Shown: piece after piece, positions 1 through 9,900 of the stretch
How the letters are laid out: each line of letters opens with the position of its first letter
How positions within the stretch are numbered: position 1 is the first letter of the stretch
NCBI GenBank assembly: GCA_905236275.1
Contig: CAJOPI010000063.1
Coordinates: 1 to 16,756, forward strand
DNA length: 16,756 bases
Reading direction: 5' to 3'
Origin: an uncultured Lachnospiraceae bacterium
GTDB lineage: Bacteria > Bacillota > Clostridia > Lachnospirales > Lachnospiraceae
Position numbers and translations under genes: made by a program
The notes under the pieces: model-generated
Databases searched by the model: none
Told to the model about the DNA's origin: nothing
The model's input: the letters and a program-made list of their open reading frames with translations, nothing else

Positions 1-1
1 A

Positions 2-310
2 CCTGTATCGGTAAAAAAAGACGGGAGCTTTGCAGCTGCGGCATCAGTGCTTGAAGAAGACGGCTTTAAGACCATGTCTGATTATGTAAGGTTCCGCTCT
101 GAGGAATTTAAGAAAAGGATAGAAAACGGCGATATTGAAAAATCGCCTGCCGAATACAAGGATATTTGCGAATGTGATTACTGTGATTATAAGGATGTAT
201 GCCTTTTCGATGAGAAAAGGAAGGGTTATGCCAAGCGCAAATTGAAGGAAATTAAGGATTCGGCGGAAATACTTGGACTAATGAAAAAGGATATGGATGA
301 TAAGAAATGA
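2..310 (+). CDS. addB: AddB, C-terminal end (5' part outside window)
   Basis: This is the last 102 codons of ATP-dependent helicase/nuclease subunit B, open from the window edge in frame 2; the GTG at 47 is an internal valine, not a start. AddB pairs with AddA to resect double-strand breaks up to Chi and so feed RecA-dependent repair. The visible tail holds the cysteine cluster CDYCDYKDVC (codons at 173, 182 and 200, i.e. CxxCx5C). In the AddB family these cysteines, with one further upstream, hold a 4Fe-4S cluster that staples the nuclease domain. The preceding stretch (residues around PVSVKKDGSF and IENGDIEKSPAEY) also fits the AddB C-terminus. The stop codon overlaps the addA start (ATGA), the usual addB-addA order in Firmicutes. 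The identity is inferred from this short tail plus context. Confidence 0.9.
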   Translation, partial: PVSVKKDGSFAAAASVLEEDGFKTMSDYVRFRSEEFKKRIENGDIEKSPAEYKDICECDYCDYKDVCLFDEKRKGYAKRKLKEIKDSAEILGLMKKDMDDKK

Positions 311-3300
311 ATTTTACTCCCGATCAGCAGAAGGTAATTGATTCAAGAAATAAAAACGTGCTCGTTGCGGCAGCGGCAGGTTCCGGAAAAACGGCGGTTC
401 TGGTTTCAAGGATAATCGGAAGGGTTTTGGATAAGGAAAATCCCGTTGATATAGACAGGATTCTTGTCGTGACCTTTACGAATGCGGCAGCGGCTGAGAT
501 GAAGGAACGTATCGCAAATGCCTTGGAGGATGCGGTTGAAGCCAACCCTGAGAATGATTATCTCATTCGGCAGACATATCTTATACATTCTGCGAATATT
601 ATGACGATAGACAGCTTCTGCCGGAAGGTCATACTCGATAATTTTGACAGGATAGGGATAGAGCCGCAGGTGCGTATCGCGGACGAGAGCGAACTTTCAA
701 TAATGAAAGAGGACGCTGCGGCTGAGATTTTGGAACGCTTCTACGAAGAGGCTTCTGAGGAATTTCTGCATTTTCTTGAAGAATTTTCGACACAGAAGGA
801 TGATTCCGATGTGCTTGCAGCGATTCTTTCCCTCTATAATTTTTCGCAGAGTAAGGTGGAGCCCGAAAAATGGCTCAGCAGTCTTGAAGAGAGCTACAGA
901 TGTGAAAATGCAGACGAACTTGGGGAATTGCCCTGGATGCGCCTTATGATGGAAATCGTCAGGGATGAGCTGAACGAATGCAGGGAGGAACTGGAGCGCG
1001 CCTTGGAAATTGCGGAAGCTCCCGGCGGCCCTTATACCTATATCGATAATCTGACGGAGGATATAGCACAGCTCACAGCCCTTGACGCTGATTCGGGCTA
1101 TGATGCTCTCAGAGCAGCCATTGACAATATTCAGTTTGGCAGACTTTCCGCAAAGAAAGCCCCTGAGGTGTCGGCAGAGCTTAAAGAGACTGTAAAGGCT
1201 CTGAGAGACGGGGTTAAGAAAAGGATAAGTTCCATAGGGAATAATTATTTCAGTCAGACTGCGGAGGAAATCGTTGAATTACTGCAAAAGGCAAGACCGC
1301 TTGTAAAGGAACTGTCACGCCTTACACTCTCATTTACCGAACACTTTGGTGAAATCAAGGAGGAGAAGAACGTTATAGACTTTTCAGACCTTGAACATAT
1401 CGCACTGAATGCGCTTAAAACAGGCGCGGCAGAAGGCTACAGGGACTTCTTTGCAGAGGTTATGACCGATGAGTATCAGGATTCGAATATAGTGCAGGAA
1501 GAAATATTAACCTCGGTAGCAAATGACAATAATTATTTTTGCGTGGGAGACGTAAAACAGAGTATTTACGGCTTCCGCCTTGCCGACCCTTCGATTTTCA
1601 TGCGTCGTTATGCATTTTCTGCAAAGGATGAAAAGAGCGAGCGAATACTTCTTTTGAAGAATTTCAGAAGCCGTAAGGAGGTTCTTGATTCCGCAAATGC
1701 TGTGTTTAAGGCTGTCATGCATGAGAACATAGGCGGAGTCGAGTATGATGACGATGCTGCGCTTTATTATGGTGCCGCCTACAGTGACAATGATTCAGAC
1801 CATGAGACGGAATTTATACTTGTTCAGACGGAGGATGATGAGGAAATCGGCAAGGTTGAGAGCGAGGCAAGGGTTACTGCCGACAGGATAAAGGAAATGG
1901 TCGGCAATTTCAGGGTTCAGTCGCTTAAGGACGGAGAGACAAGACCTGCTGACTATTCTGACTTCGCAATACTCCTGCGTTCGTTAAAGGGGGTGGATGA
2001 AATTTATGCCAAAACCCTCGAAGAAGCGGGGATTCCCGTACTAATGGAGTCAAAGACGGGATATTTTCAGACGGAGGAGATAAGGACTCTGATTTCCTTC
2101 TTGACCATAATCAATAATCCGGTAAATGACATTGCGCTTGCAGCTGTGATGCTGAGCGTTATCGGTGGATTCAAGGATGAGGAAATGGCCGAAATAAGGA
2201 AGGCCGAAATGAAGGGAAGCTTTTATAAGGCGGTGATGACGGCAGCGGGGCGGACAGAAGCAGAGGATACTGATGAGTGTGTCTCTGAGGAGCTTTCACT
2301 AAGGTGCGAGAATTTTTTGAGCATGCTTGATTCCTACAGGAAAATGAGCAGCTATACGCCTATACACAGCCTTATAGAGAAAATTATCGATGAACAGGGC
2401 TACGGGCTTTATGCAGGGGCAAGAGGCGGTTCTGCAGCCGCAAATCTGAAGCTTCTTGTAAAAAAGGCCGAAGACTTTGAAAAGACAAGCTATAAGGGTA
2501 TATTTTTCTTCCTTCGCTATATTGAGAAATTAAAGAAATACGATATGGATTTCGGCGAGGCTAAAGGTGTAAACGAGGGAATGAATGCAGTCCGGATAAT
2601 GAGCATACATAAGTCTAAGGGACTGGAATTCCCCGTCGTCTTTGTGGGACAGCTTTCGAAGAAATTCAATACCGGCGAGTTCAGGGGGAAGATCATAAGG
2701 GATTCCGAAATAGGCATAGGAATTGAACGGACGGACGCTGAGAGCAGGATAAGATATACGGTTCCGATAAAGAACGTTATAGCGGAAAAGAAGCGTCGCA
2801 GCGATGTGGGAGAGGAACTTAGGATTTTCTATGTGGCAATGACGAGAGCTAAGGAAAAGCTGATAATGACGGCTGTAAGCGATGATGCGGAAAAGACGCT
2901 TTCAAGCCCTGCAAAATCAGTGAGCCATGCGGGTTCATATCTTGACTTTATGCTGAAGGCTTTCGAGAGCGGCGAATGCGAAGGTCTTATAAGGACTGAG
3001 GTTAAGAAGCTTTCGGATATTGTTTATGATGCCGTTGAAGAAGATATTCTTTTGAGGGATATGAGGGAATATTATGAACATCTCGACCTTTCGGACATGA
3101 TTGACGAAGTAACCGGGAATGCTTTAGCAGAGAACCTTTCTTGGACCTATGAACATGAAAATGCTTTTTCGCTTCCTGCAAAGCTGTCCGTTTCGAGAAT
3201 CAAGGAACATACAAGGTCAGAGGAGAGCTTTGAGGCGATAATGCCTGATGAGACAGAGGGCGAAGAAACGGTTCCCGATAAGGCAAAGCTTGAAGAGGCG

Positions 3301-3828
3301 GCTGTCAGGGGAACCGCTTATCACAAGGCTTTCGAGCTTTTGAAAAGAACCGGGATATATGATATAAGCTCTGCAGAAGCCTATTTAGCGCATCTGGCTG
3401 AGGAAGGTCATTTAAGCGAAGAGGCAGCAAGGCTTGTAAGAGCTGATGATCTGCTTGAATTCGCGGGTTCAGACCTGTGTCGCAGAATGGAGAAGGCTGA
3501 TGAAAACGGTAAGCTTTTCAGGGAACAGCCCTTTATAATAGCAAGGAATGCTGATTTTATTGATAAAGACTGGCCGGAAGACGAGTCGGTACAGATTCAG
3601 GGAATAATTGATGCTTTCTTTATCGAAAATGACAGGATTTATCTGGTGGATTACAAGACCGACAGGGGTGTGGATGAAGAAACGCTGATAAAGCGCTACA
3701 GGGTGCAGCTTGATCTGTATGCAGATGCGCTTAAGGCGATTTTTGGGCTTGAAATCGGCGGTGAAATTATTTATTCTGTTTATTTGAAGAAAGAAGTAAG
3801 TATTCCTGTAGTGTCAGATAATGGATAA
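307..3828 (+). CDS. addA: AddA, ATP-dependent helicase/nuclease subunit A
   Basis: This is a full-length AddA of 1173 residues, near the usual size of about 1200. The N-terminal part is a UvrD/Rep-type SF1 helicase: Walker A AAAGSGKT (residues 22-29), motif Ia TFTNAAAAEM (56-65), Walker B DEYQD (388-392), followed by GDVKQSIYGFR, then IMSIHKSKGLEFP and motif VI VAMTRAKE (843-850). The C-terminal part is a RecB-family nuclease with H1006 (AYHKAF), D1102 (GIIDAFF), D1115/K1117 (DYKTD) and Q1134...Y1138 (QLDLY), so both activities look intact. With AddB it unwinds and degrades DNA ends in the cytoplasm until it meets Chi. Its ATG overlaps the addB stop and has no clear Shine-Dalgarno, so translation is probably coupled to addB. 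Nothing looks broken. Confidence 0.97.
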   Translation: MNFTPDQQKVIDSRNKNVLVAAAAGSGKTAVLVSRIIGRVLDKENPVDIDRILVVTFTNAAAAEMKERIANALEDAVEANPENDYLIRQTYLIHSANIMTIDSFCRKVILDNFDRIGIEPQVRIADESELSIMKEDAAAEILERFYEEASEEFLHFLEEFSTQKDDSDVLAAILSLYNFSQSKVEPEKWLSSLEESYRCENADELGELPWMRLMMEIVRDELNECREELERALEIAEAPGGPYTYIDNLTEDIAQLTALDADSGYDALRAAIDNIQFGRLSAKKAPEVSAELKETVKALRDGVKKRISSIGNNYFSQTAEEIVELLQKARPLVKELSRLTLSFTEHFGEIKEEKNVIDFSDLEHIALNALKTGAAEGYRDFFAEVMTDEYQDSNIVQEEILTSVANDNNYFCVGDVKQSIYGFRLADPSIFMRRYAFSAKDEKSERILLLKNFRSRKEVLDSANAVFKAVMHENIGGVEYDDDAALYYGAAYSDNDSDHETEFILVQTEDDEEIGKVESEARVTADRIKEMVGNFRVQSLKDGETRPADYSDFAILLRSLKGVDEIYAKTLEEAGIPVLMESKTGYFQTEEIRTLISFLTIINNPVNDIALAAVMLSVIGGFKDEEMAEIRKAEMKGSFYKAVMTAAGRTEAEDTDECVSEELSLRCENFLSMLDSYRKMSSYTPIHSLIEKIIDEQGYGLYAGARGGSAAANLKLLVKKAEDFEKTSYKGIFFFLRYIEKLKKYDMDFGEAKGVNEGMNAVRIMSIHKSKGLEFPVVFVGQLSKKFNTGEFRGKIIRDSEIGIGIERTDAESRIRYTVPIKNVIAEKKRRSDVGEELRIFYVAMTRAKEKLIMTAVSDDAEKTLSSPAKSVSHAGSYLDFMLKAFESGECEGLIRTEVKKLSDIVYDAVEEDILLRDMREYYEHLDLSDMIDEVTGNALAENLSWTYEHENAFSLPAKLSVSRIKEHTRSEESFEAIMPDETEGEETVPDKAKLEEAAVRGTAYHKAFELLKRTGIYDISSAEAYLAHLAEEGHLSEEAARLVRADDLLEFAGSDLCRRMEKADENGKLFREQPFIIARNADFIDKDWPEDESVQIQGIIDAFFIENDRIYLVDYKTDRGVDEETLIKRYRVQLDLYADALKAIFGLEIGGEIIYSVYLKKEVSIPVVSDNG

Positions 3829-3830
3829 AA

Positions 3831-4454
3831 ATGATGGATAAATTAGTTAAGTATTTCAGAAACGGATTTTCGGACAGGCTGATATTTCTGTCATTTCCGT
3901 TGGGGATAACGGCAGCGGTATTCTTAAACCAGCTCATAACTCTTACAGGGATTAAAGAGATTTTTACCGCCTATTCCGAGAGGGTTCAGTCACAGATGTT
4001 CCTATACCCGCTTTTTACAGGAATCGTTCTCTACGGAATCATCACTCCGGTAGTTGAAGAAATAGCCTTCAGGCAGATACTTTTCGGAAGGCTGAAGATT
4101 TATATGGCGACGGGGGCAGCGGCGATTTTTTCCAGTATAATTTTCGGAATTTATCATGGGAATTTTATACAATTTATTTATGCCTGTATTTTCGGACTGA
4201 TGCTGTCTTTCCTCTATTGGCGCTTTAACTGTGTCTTTGCCTCGATTTTCGCCCATTCGGCAGCAAATATTTTTGTCTATATAAATGCTTCAACAGGAGG
4301 CATTAAATACCTTTCAACAGTCAGTGGTGAATTGATATCTGTCGTTATCAGTGGTATACTGACATTTGCGATGTTAAAAAAAGTCTATGACAGTCGCCCG
4401 AAAAAACGGCATATTATTAAGAAACTGCCGATTTTTCCGCAGAGATGGGAGTGA
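3831..4454 (+). CDS. CPBP-family intramembrane metalloprotease
   Basis: This 207-residue multi-pass membrane protein belongs to the CPBP (CAAX protease/bacteriocin-processing, formerly Abi) family. The three family motifs are present: EEIAFR (E76, E77, R81), the FGIYHG segment (H109), and HSAAN (H142, N146). These residues form the intramembrane catalytic/metal site in characterised members. Hydrophobic segments occur near residues 17-37, 57-73, 95-107, 112-129, 133-150 and 165-182, and the C-terminus is basic. Members range from prenyl-protein processing to bacteriocin self-immunity, and the substrate here cannot be read from sequence. It starts 2 nt after addA. Two adjacent ATGs (3831, 3834) are possible and neither has a good Shine-Dalgarno, so coupling to addA is likely. 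Its stop overlaps the longest reading of the next gene. Confidence 0.88.
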   Translation: MMDKLVKYFRNGFSDRLIFLSFPLGITAAVFLNQLITLTGIKEIFTAYSERVQSQMFLYPLFTGIVLYGIITPVVEEIAFRQILFGRLKIYMATGAAAIFSSIIFGIYHGNFIQFIYACIFGLMLSFLYWRFNCVFASIFAHSAANIFVYINASTGGIKYLSTVSGELISVVISGILTFAMLKKVYDSRPKKRHIIKKLPIFPQRWE

Positions 4455-4459
4455 AAATA

Positions 4460-4972
4460 ATGAACGATACCTATGTTGAATGTCTTGTAGCCAGAAAGGC
4501 GAACCCCGCAGCACCTCTTATCAAGGCTGCTGCCATCGGCGTTACGGCTGCATTTATCCTTTTTGGACTTTTGATGAGAAGCTTTATCTTTATTTTGCCG
4601 GGAATCGCCGCCGGAGTTGCAAGCTTTCTCTTTCTTCCCTGCCTTTCTCTTGAATATGAGTATCTTTTGGCAGCGGGAGAGTTTTCGGTGGATAAGATCA
4701 TGTCAAAGGAGAACAGGAAAAACGTCCTCAATCTGACGCTTGACAAGCTTGAGATTTTCGCAGAAGAGGGTTCCTATCAGCTCGATAATTATAAAAATCA
4801 GAATATGACGGTTAAGGACTTTTCTTCAGGCGAAGAGGGACGCAGAAGGTTTGAGATGATCTTCAGGAATGACAATGGTTTATCAAAGCTTATACTCGAG
4901 CCTAGCGACGATCTTATAGAGGCTATGCGCTTCAGTTCTCCGGGTAAGGTGTTCATAAACAAATCCTTATAA
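4460..4972 (+). CDS. Two-TM membrane protein of unknown function
   Basis: I do not recognise a characterised family with certainty. It may belong to a clostridial domain of unknown function found near addAB-type housekeeping genes (DUF6106 is a tentative recollection). From ATG 4460 it is 170 residues: a short N-terminus beginning MNDTYVECLV, two hydrophobic helices (about 20-38 and 42-60), then a soluble, charged alpha/beta-looking region to the C-terminus. That topology resembles YcxB- or PH-like proteins with a membrane hairpin at the N-terminus. The start at 4460 is preferred over ATG 4445 because GGGAG sits about 8 nt upstream of it, while 4445 has no such site. It lies 5 nt after the CPBP stop, so it is probably the last gene of the addBA transcript. 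Confidence 0.75.
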   Translation: MNDTYVECLVARKANPAAPLIKAAAIGVTAAFILFGLLMRSFIFILPGIAAGVASFLFLPCLSLEYEYLLAAGEFSVDKIMSKENRKNVLNLTLDKLEIFAEEGSYQLDNYKNQNMTVKDFSSGEEGRRRFEMIFRNDNGLSKLILEPSDDLIEAMRFSSPGKVFINKSL

Positions 4973-4998
4973 AAAAGATTAAAACCTTGTGAAATCAA

Positions 4999-5027
4999 TT
5001 GACATGATTTTTTCTTTTTGCTATGAT
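4999..5027 (+). promoter_or_regulatory. Sigma-A promoter of guaB
   Basis: A consensus -35 box TTGACA (4999-5004) is separated by exactly 17 bp from TATGAT (5022-5027), one mismatch from the consensus -10. Transcription would start near 5034, giving a leader of about 38 nt that carries GGAGG (5061-5065) before the ATG at 5072. The leader is too short for a riboswitch. No operator palindrome is evident. Confidence 0.88.
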
Positions 5028-5029
5028 AG

Positions 5030-6532
<1,503 letters not shown>

Positions 6533-6541
6533 AAACGCCAT

Positions 6542-7306
6542 ATGATTTATTATATCAGGACACAATTAAATAATGCGTTAAAGAGAAAATACACACGCTA
6601 CTATTTCTTCGGGATAGTAGCGATGTGTTTGCTTGCAAACTCGGCAATGAGCGCATTCAGAAGTATCCTTTACGGAATGAATGACGGTACATATGCTTCG
6701 AATCTTATAATTTTTGCAAAGGGTTTCTTCTGGGTTCCTTATTACAGCTGTATTTTTATTGCAGACATCGTTTTCGGAGAGAGCTATCCCAATCCGAGAA
6801 TCAGGGATAAATCAACGATAGGACTTACGAGAACGCATATCTATCTGGGAAAATTTGTTTCGGGGCTGATAATGCTTCTTCTGTATGCTCTTATCGCGGT
6901 TATAGTATTTCTGGTCATAACACCGATATTTCAGGTGCATGACGGAACAATTGATATTTCGGTAATGCTTGATTTTGTTCAGTCAGTAGTTATAGCTTTT
7001 CCGCTGCTGGTATTCGGTGTTTCCGTTTCGAATATGTTCCTGTTTTCGGCAAAAACAAAAAAACAGGCATATATTTTATTCTGCACTTGCGTAATAGTGC
7101 TTCCGAGGATTATAATGCTTTTGGCGACTGATAGCTTTAGAATAATCCCGCTCGTATGGGTGAGGGACTGGCTTATAACACCACAGTTCCAGACCCTGCA
7201 GTTTTACGCAACAAGAGATGTGCCAAAAATCATCATCACATCTGTGATTTATACGATCATTACCTGTATCATAGGTATTCGTAATTTTAAGAAAAGGGAA
7301 TTTTGA
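6542..7306 (+). CDS. ABC-2-like six-TM membrane protein without ATPase partner
   Basis: This integral membrane protein has 254 residues and about six hydrophobic segments (near 20-38, 55-78, 104-130, 145-168, 176-195, 229-246). The cytoplasmic-type segment after TM2 (RDKSTIGLTRTHIYLGKF, residues 88-105) resembles the loop of ABC-2 permeases, where a G-hydrophobic-SR motif precedes a YLGK stretch. An ABC-transporter permease-like fold is therefore the best guess. No ATP-binding subunit is encoded nearby, so function and substrate are unknown. It begins 9 nt after guaB with no convincing Shine-Dalgarno sequence, and its TGA overlaps the next ATG by one base. It is evidently co-transcribed with guaB. 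A small membrane protein unrelated to ABC systems remains possible. Confidence 0.7.
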   Translation: MIYYIRTQLNNALKRKYTRYYFFGIVAMCLLANSAMSAFRSILYGMNDGTYASNLIIFAKGFFWVPYYSCIFIADIVFGESYPNPRIRDKSTIGLTRTHIYLGKFVSGLIMLLLYALIAVIVFLVITPIFQVHDGTIDISVMLDFVQSVVIAFPLLVFGVSVSNMFLFSAKTKKQAYILFCTCVIVLPRIIMLLATDSFRIIPLVWVRDWLITPQFQTLQFYATRDVPKIIITSVIYTIITCIIGIRNFKKREF

Positions 7307-7821
7307 TGAAGCTTCCATTAATATTGCGGGCAGTTGCAGTACTGCCTGCAATTTTTGTGATGTATATAATATTCGTATATTCGGCACAGCCGGAACTTGT
7401 ATCCAAGAATTCCAGCAACGCTATAAGCGGACCTCTTATTGAAACGGTATTCGGTATAGGAGAGGTCGAGTATACGGATGAAACAGTTGAATATTACGAG
7501 ACCTTTTATATTGACGCACCGATTAGGAAAACGGCGCATATGCTTGAATATGCCGCGCTTTGTGTAGCTGTGATAATCGCACTTGTGGTGTGGGATTTGG
7601 GTCCGTTAGAGGATATAAAGAAATTTGCGATCATATTCACCTGCTTTTATGCATTTACTGATGAATTTCACCAGCTTTTCGTTCCGGGACGCTCAGGCTC
7701 GCTCATTGATGTTTTTATAGACTCTATGGGTGCGGTATTCGGAACAGCGATAATGTTCGCTGTGTTAGACTGGCTGGTTAATCTGGATGGGAACAGGATG
7801 AACGGAGGGAATAAGAAATGA
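7306..7821 (+). CDS. VanZ-family membrane protein
   Basis: This 171-residue protein carries the VanZ-like signature: RKTAHMLEY (R74, K75, H78, E81) and DEFHQLFVPGRSGSLIDVFID (D119, E120, H122, Q123, P127, G128, R129), followed by a small-residue helix (DSMGAVFGTA). Hydrophobic segments lie near residues 8-27, 83-97, 107-117 and 139-156. VanZ itself gives low-level teicoplanin resistance, but most members are chromosomal and of unknown role in the envelope. Nothing here suggests a vancomycin cluster. ATG 7306 is preferred over the TTG just before it: it forms a TGATG junction with the upstream gene and has AAAAGGGA upstream. Its own stop overlaps the map start (ATGA). Confidence 0.85.
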   Translation: MKLPLILRAVAVLPAIFVMYIIFVYSAQPELVSKNSSNAISGPLIETVFGIGEVEYTDETVEYYETFYIDAPIRKTAHMLEYAALCVAVIIALVVWDLGPLEDIKKFAIIFTCFYAFTDEFHQLFVPGRSGSLIDVFIDSMGAVFGTAIMFAVLDWLVNLDGNRMNGGNKK

Positions 7822-8687
7822 ACATTGGAAGAAATGATATGTGCTGGTGCGGCAGCGGAAAGAAGTATAAAAGCTGTCATCTCCTTTTTGATGATAAGAT
7901 AAAAAGGTTTCGTGATGCCGGACATGTTGTTCCCAACCATAAGCTTATAAAGTCTGCGGCGGATATTCAGGGAATAAAGGATAGCGCAAAGATTAACATT
8001 GCCTGCCTTGACTATGTTGCAGAACATATAAAGGCAGGGATTTCGACTCAGGAGATTGACGACTGGGTTGGAAAGATAACAGCAGATATGGGCGGAATCG
8101 CAGCTACCCTGAACTATGAGGGTTATCCGAAAAACTGCTGCACCTCGCTGAATGATGAGGTTTGTCATGGCATTCCTTCGGAGGATATCATTCTTAAGGA
8201 AGGAGATATCATAAATGTTGACTGCTCTACCATTTATAAGGGATATTTTTCGGATTCCTCGAGAATGTTCATAATAGGCGAGACCACACCTGAGAAAAAG
8301 AAGCTTGTGGAAGACGTTAAGAAATCGGTAGAAATCGGACTTGCAGAGGTTAAGCCCTGGAAATTTTTGGGAGATATGGGCTCTGCCATAAATGAATTCT
8401 GTAAATCACAGGGATATTCAGTTGTAGAGGAAATCGGAGGACATGGCTGCGGACTTCAATTTCACGAGGAGCCTTGGGTAAGCTTTGTTTCAAAGCCGAA
8501 TACCGAGATGCTTATGGTTCCCGGTCTGTGTTTCACTATCGAACCTATGGTAAACATGGGTGAGCGTTATATCTACGAGGATGAAGATAATGGCTGGACC
8601 ATCTATACCGAAGACGGAAGCCCTTCGGCACAGTGGGAGGTACAGCTTGTCGTAACCGAAACAGGCTACGAGATATTATCATATTAA
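7818..8687 (+). CDS. map: Type I methionine aminopeptidase with N-terminal SEC-C zinc motif
   Basis: This is a 289-residue MetAP that removes the initiator methionine from nascent proteins. Residues 1-22 form a SEC-C motif (GRNDMCWCGSGKKYKSCH, CxC...CH), a zinc-binding module that in other proteins contacts SecB or ribosomal partners. The catalytic pita-bread domain follows with H117 (CHGIP), metal ligands D135 and D146 (11 apart, as in E. coli D97/D108), H209 (GGHGCG), H216 (FHEEP), E242 (TIEPM) and E274 (QWEVQLV). All five metal ligands are present, so it should be active. The start overlaps the vanZ stop (ATGA), with GGAGGG about 10 nt upstream. It sits within the guaB unit rather than in the ribosomal-protein operon where map is often found, so a second map gene elsewhere is possible. 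Confidence 0.96.
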   Translation: MNIGRNDMCWCGSGKKYKSCHLLFDDKIKRFRDAGHVVPNHKLIKSAADIQGIKDSAKINIACLDYVAEHIKAGISTQEIDDWVGKITADMGGIAATLNYEGYPKNCCTSLNDEVCHGIPSEDIILKEGDIINVDCSTIYKGYFSDSSRMFIIGETTPEKKKLVEDVKKSVEIGLAEVKPWKFLGDMGSAINEFCKSQGYSVVEEIGGHGCGLQFHEEPWVSFVSKPNTEMLMVPGLCFTIEPMVNMGERYIYEDEDNGWTIYTEDGSPSAQWEVQLVVTETGYEILSY

Positions 8688-8706
8688 AAAATAGGAGACG
8701 AAGAAA

Positions 8707-9714
8707 ATGAGCCTGATGAAATTACCCGGCAGCTACAAAAGCGAAATGAACATCATTGAAACCGAGATTGCCATCAAAGAGGTAAAGGACTACTTCGAGA
8801 GAGCAATAGCCAATGAGCTGAATCTTACCAGAGTTTCAGCACCTCTTTACGTAAAGCCTGAAACCGGTCTTAATGATAACCTGAACGGCGTGGAGAGACC
8901 TGTTGCTTTCGATATAAAGGATGTTGGCTGCAATGTTGAGATCGTTCATTCACTTGCAAAGTGGAAGAGATTTGCCTTGAAAAACTACGGATTCAAGGCA
9001 GGTGAAGGTCTTTACACAGATATGTATGCTATCAGACGTGATGAGGAAACTGACAATTTACATTCCCTTTACGTCGATCAGTGGGACTGGGAGCGCATTA
9101 TCGAAAAGAGAGAGCGTACCTACAATACACTCATAAGCATGGTAAATCATGTATATACCGCGATAAAATCAACGGAGGATTATCTTGCGGCAAAATATGA
9201 TTTTCTTACTCCTATTCTTCCAAATAATATTACCTTTATAAGCACGCAGGAGCTTGAAGATGCTTATCCGAACTTAAGCCCCAAGGAAAGAGAATATGAG
9301 TATGTAAAGAAATATGGTGCCATATTCCTTACCCAGATCGGCGACAAGCTTGCTTCGGGCAAGCCGCATGACGGAAGGGCTCCTGACTATGATGACTGGA
9401 AGCTTAACGGTGATATCATCGTTTATTATCCGGTTCTTGACTGTGCATTTGAGATTTCATCTATGGGTATCAGAGTTGATGCTGAAGCTTTGGCTGAGCA
9501 GCTTAAAAAGTGCGGCTGCGAGGAGAGGGCAGAGATGCAGTTTCAGAAAATGGTTCTTAATGATGAACTTCCCTTTACTGTAGGCGGCGGTATCGGTCAG
9601 TCGAGAATATGTATGTATTTCCTGAGAAAAGCCCATATCGGCGAAGTTCAGTCCTCTGTATGGAAGGATGAAGATATAGAAGAATGTAAAAAAGAGGGCA
9701 TTCAGCTTCTGTAA
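8707..9714 (+). CDS. asnA: Aspartate--ammonia ligase (asparagine synthetase A)
   Basis: This 335-residue AsnA (E. coli: 330) makes asparagine from aspartate, ammonia and ATP through an aspartyl-AMP intermediate. The fold is that of a class II aminoacyl-tRNA synthetase catalytic core. Family hallmarks include the N-terminal [10 protein letters not shown] segment, [35 protein letters not shown] and the motif-3-like GGGIGQSR ending in R300, followed by [14 protein letters not shown]. The start is supported by AGGAGA (8693-8698) about 8 nt before the ATG. It is the last gene of the guaB unit, directly followed by an intrinsic terminator. The short frames inside it are shadows. Confidence 0.97.
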   Translation: MSLMKLPGSYKSEMNIIETEIAIKEVKDYFERAIANELNLTRVSAPLYVKPETGLNDNLNGVERPVAFDIKDVGCNVEIVHSLAKWKRFALKNYGFKAGEGLYTDMYAIRRDEETDNLHSLYVDQWDWERIIEKRERTYNTLISMVNHVYTAIKSTEDYLAAKYDFLTPILPNNITFISTQELEDAYPNLSPKEREYEYVKKYGAIFLTQIGDKLASGKPHDGRAPDYDDWKLNGDIIVYYPVLDCAFEISSMGIRVDAEALAEQLKKCGCEERAEMQFQKMVLNDELPFTVGGGIGQSRICMYFLRKAHIGEVQSSVWKDEDIEECKKEGIQLL

Positions 9715-9730
9715 TCATAATTTGTCAGAT

Positions 9731-9762
9731 AAAAAATCGCATTGTTCACAATGCGATTTTTT
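9731..9762. terminator. Symmetric intrinsic terminator after asnA
   Basis: A perfect inverted repeat of 14 bp: 9731-9744 (AAAAAATCGCATTG) pairs with 9749-9762 across a TTCA loop. The core stem ATCGCATTG/CAATGCGAT is followed by six T on the + strand and, because of the A-tract on the other side, also on the - strand, so it could act bidirectionally. It lies 17 nt after the asnA stop and closes the guaB-asnA unit. Confidence 0.92.
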
Positions 9763-9799
9763 GTTTAAATTAAATATATGACAAGCGGTTGACATTCGT

Positions 9800-9860
9800 A
9801 TTTTGCATAAAAAAGATAAATTTGATGTTTTTAAAAAATGCAATTTGGTAAAATGCAAAA
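9800..9860. repeat. Three TTTGCAT/ATGCAAA-type half-sites in AT-rich upstream region
   Basis: AAAATGCAA occurs twice in direct orientation (9835-9843 and 9850-9858, 15 bp apart). ATGCAAAA at 9853-9860 has its reverse complement TTTTGCAT at 9801-9808. The group lies 40-100 bp upstream of the promoter at 9901 and could be operator-like. The region is very AT-rich, so chance recurrence is a real alternative. Confidence 0.25.
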
Positions 9861-9900
9861 AAATCGTAAGATAATTAACTTTGTGTCGAAAAAATCGATA

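Noticed and set aside
4445..4459. Earlier ATG 4445 for the two-TM protein
   Set aside because: It has no Shine-Dalgarno sequence, whereas GGGAG is placed correctly for ATG 4460.
7306..7821. Glycopeptide resistance from the VanZ homologue
   Set aside because: There are no vanA/vanH/vanX/vanRS-like genes; chromosomal VanZ-family proteins are widespread and mostly unrelated to resistance clusters.
7668..8168. 166-codon antisense ORF across vanZ and map
   Set aside because: It is a shadow of two genes with full conserved motifs on the + strand; its translation has no recognisable motif.
9789..9820. TTGACA at 9789-9794 as a further promoter
   Set aside because: No -10 box at 16-18 bp; the nearest candidates (CATAAA, GATAAA) have spacings of 11 and 20 bp.
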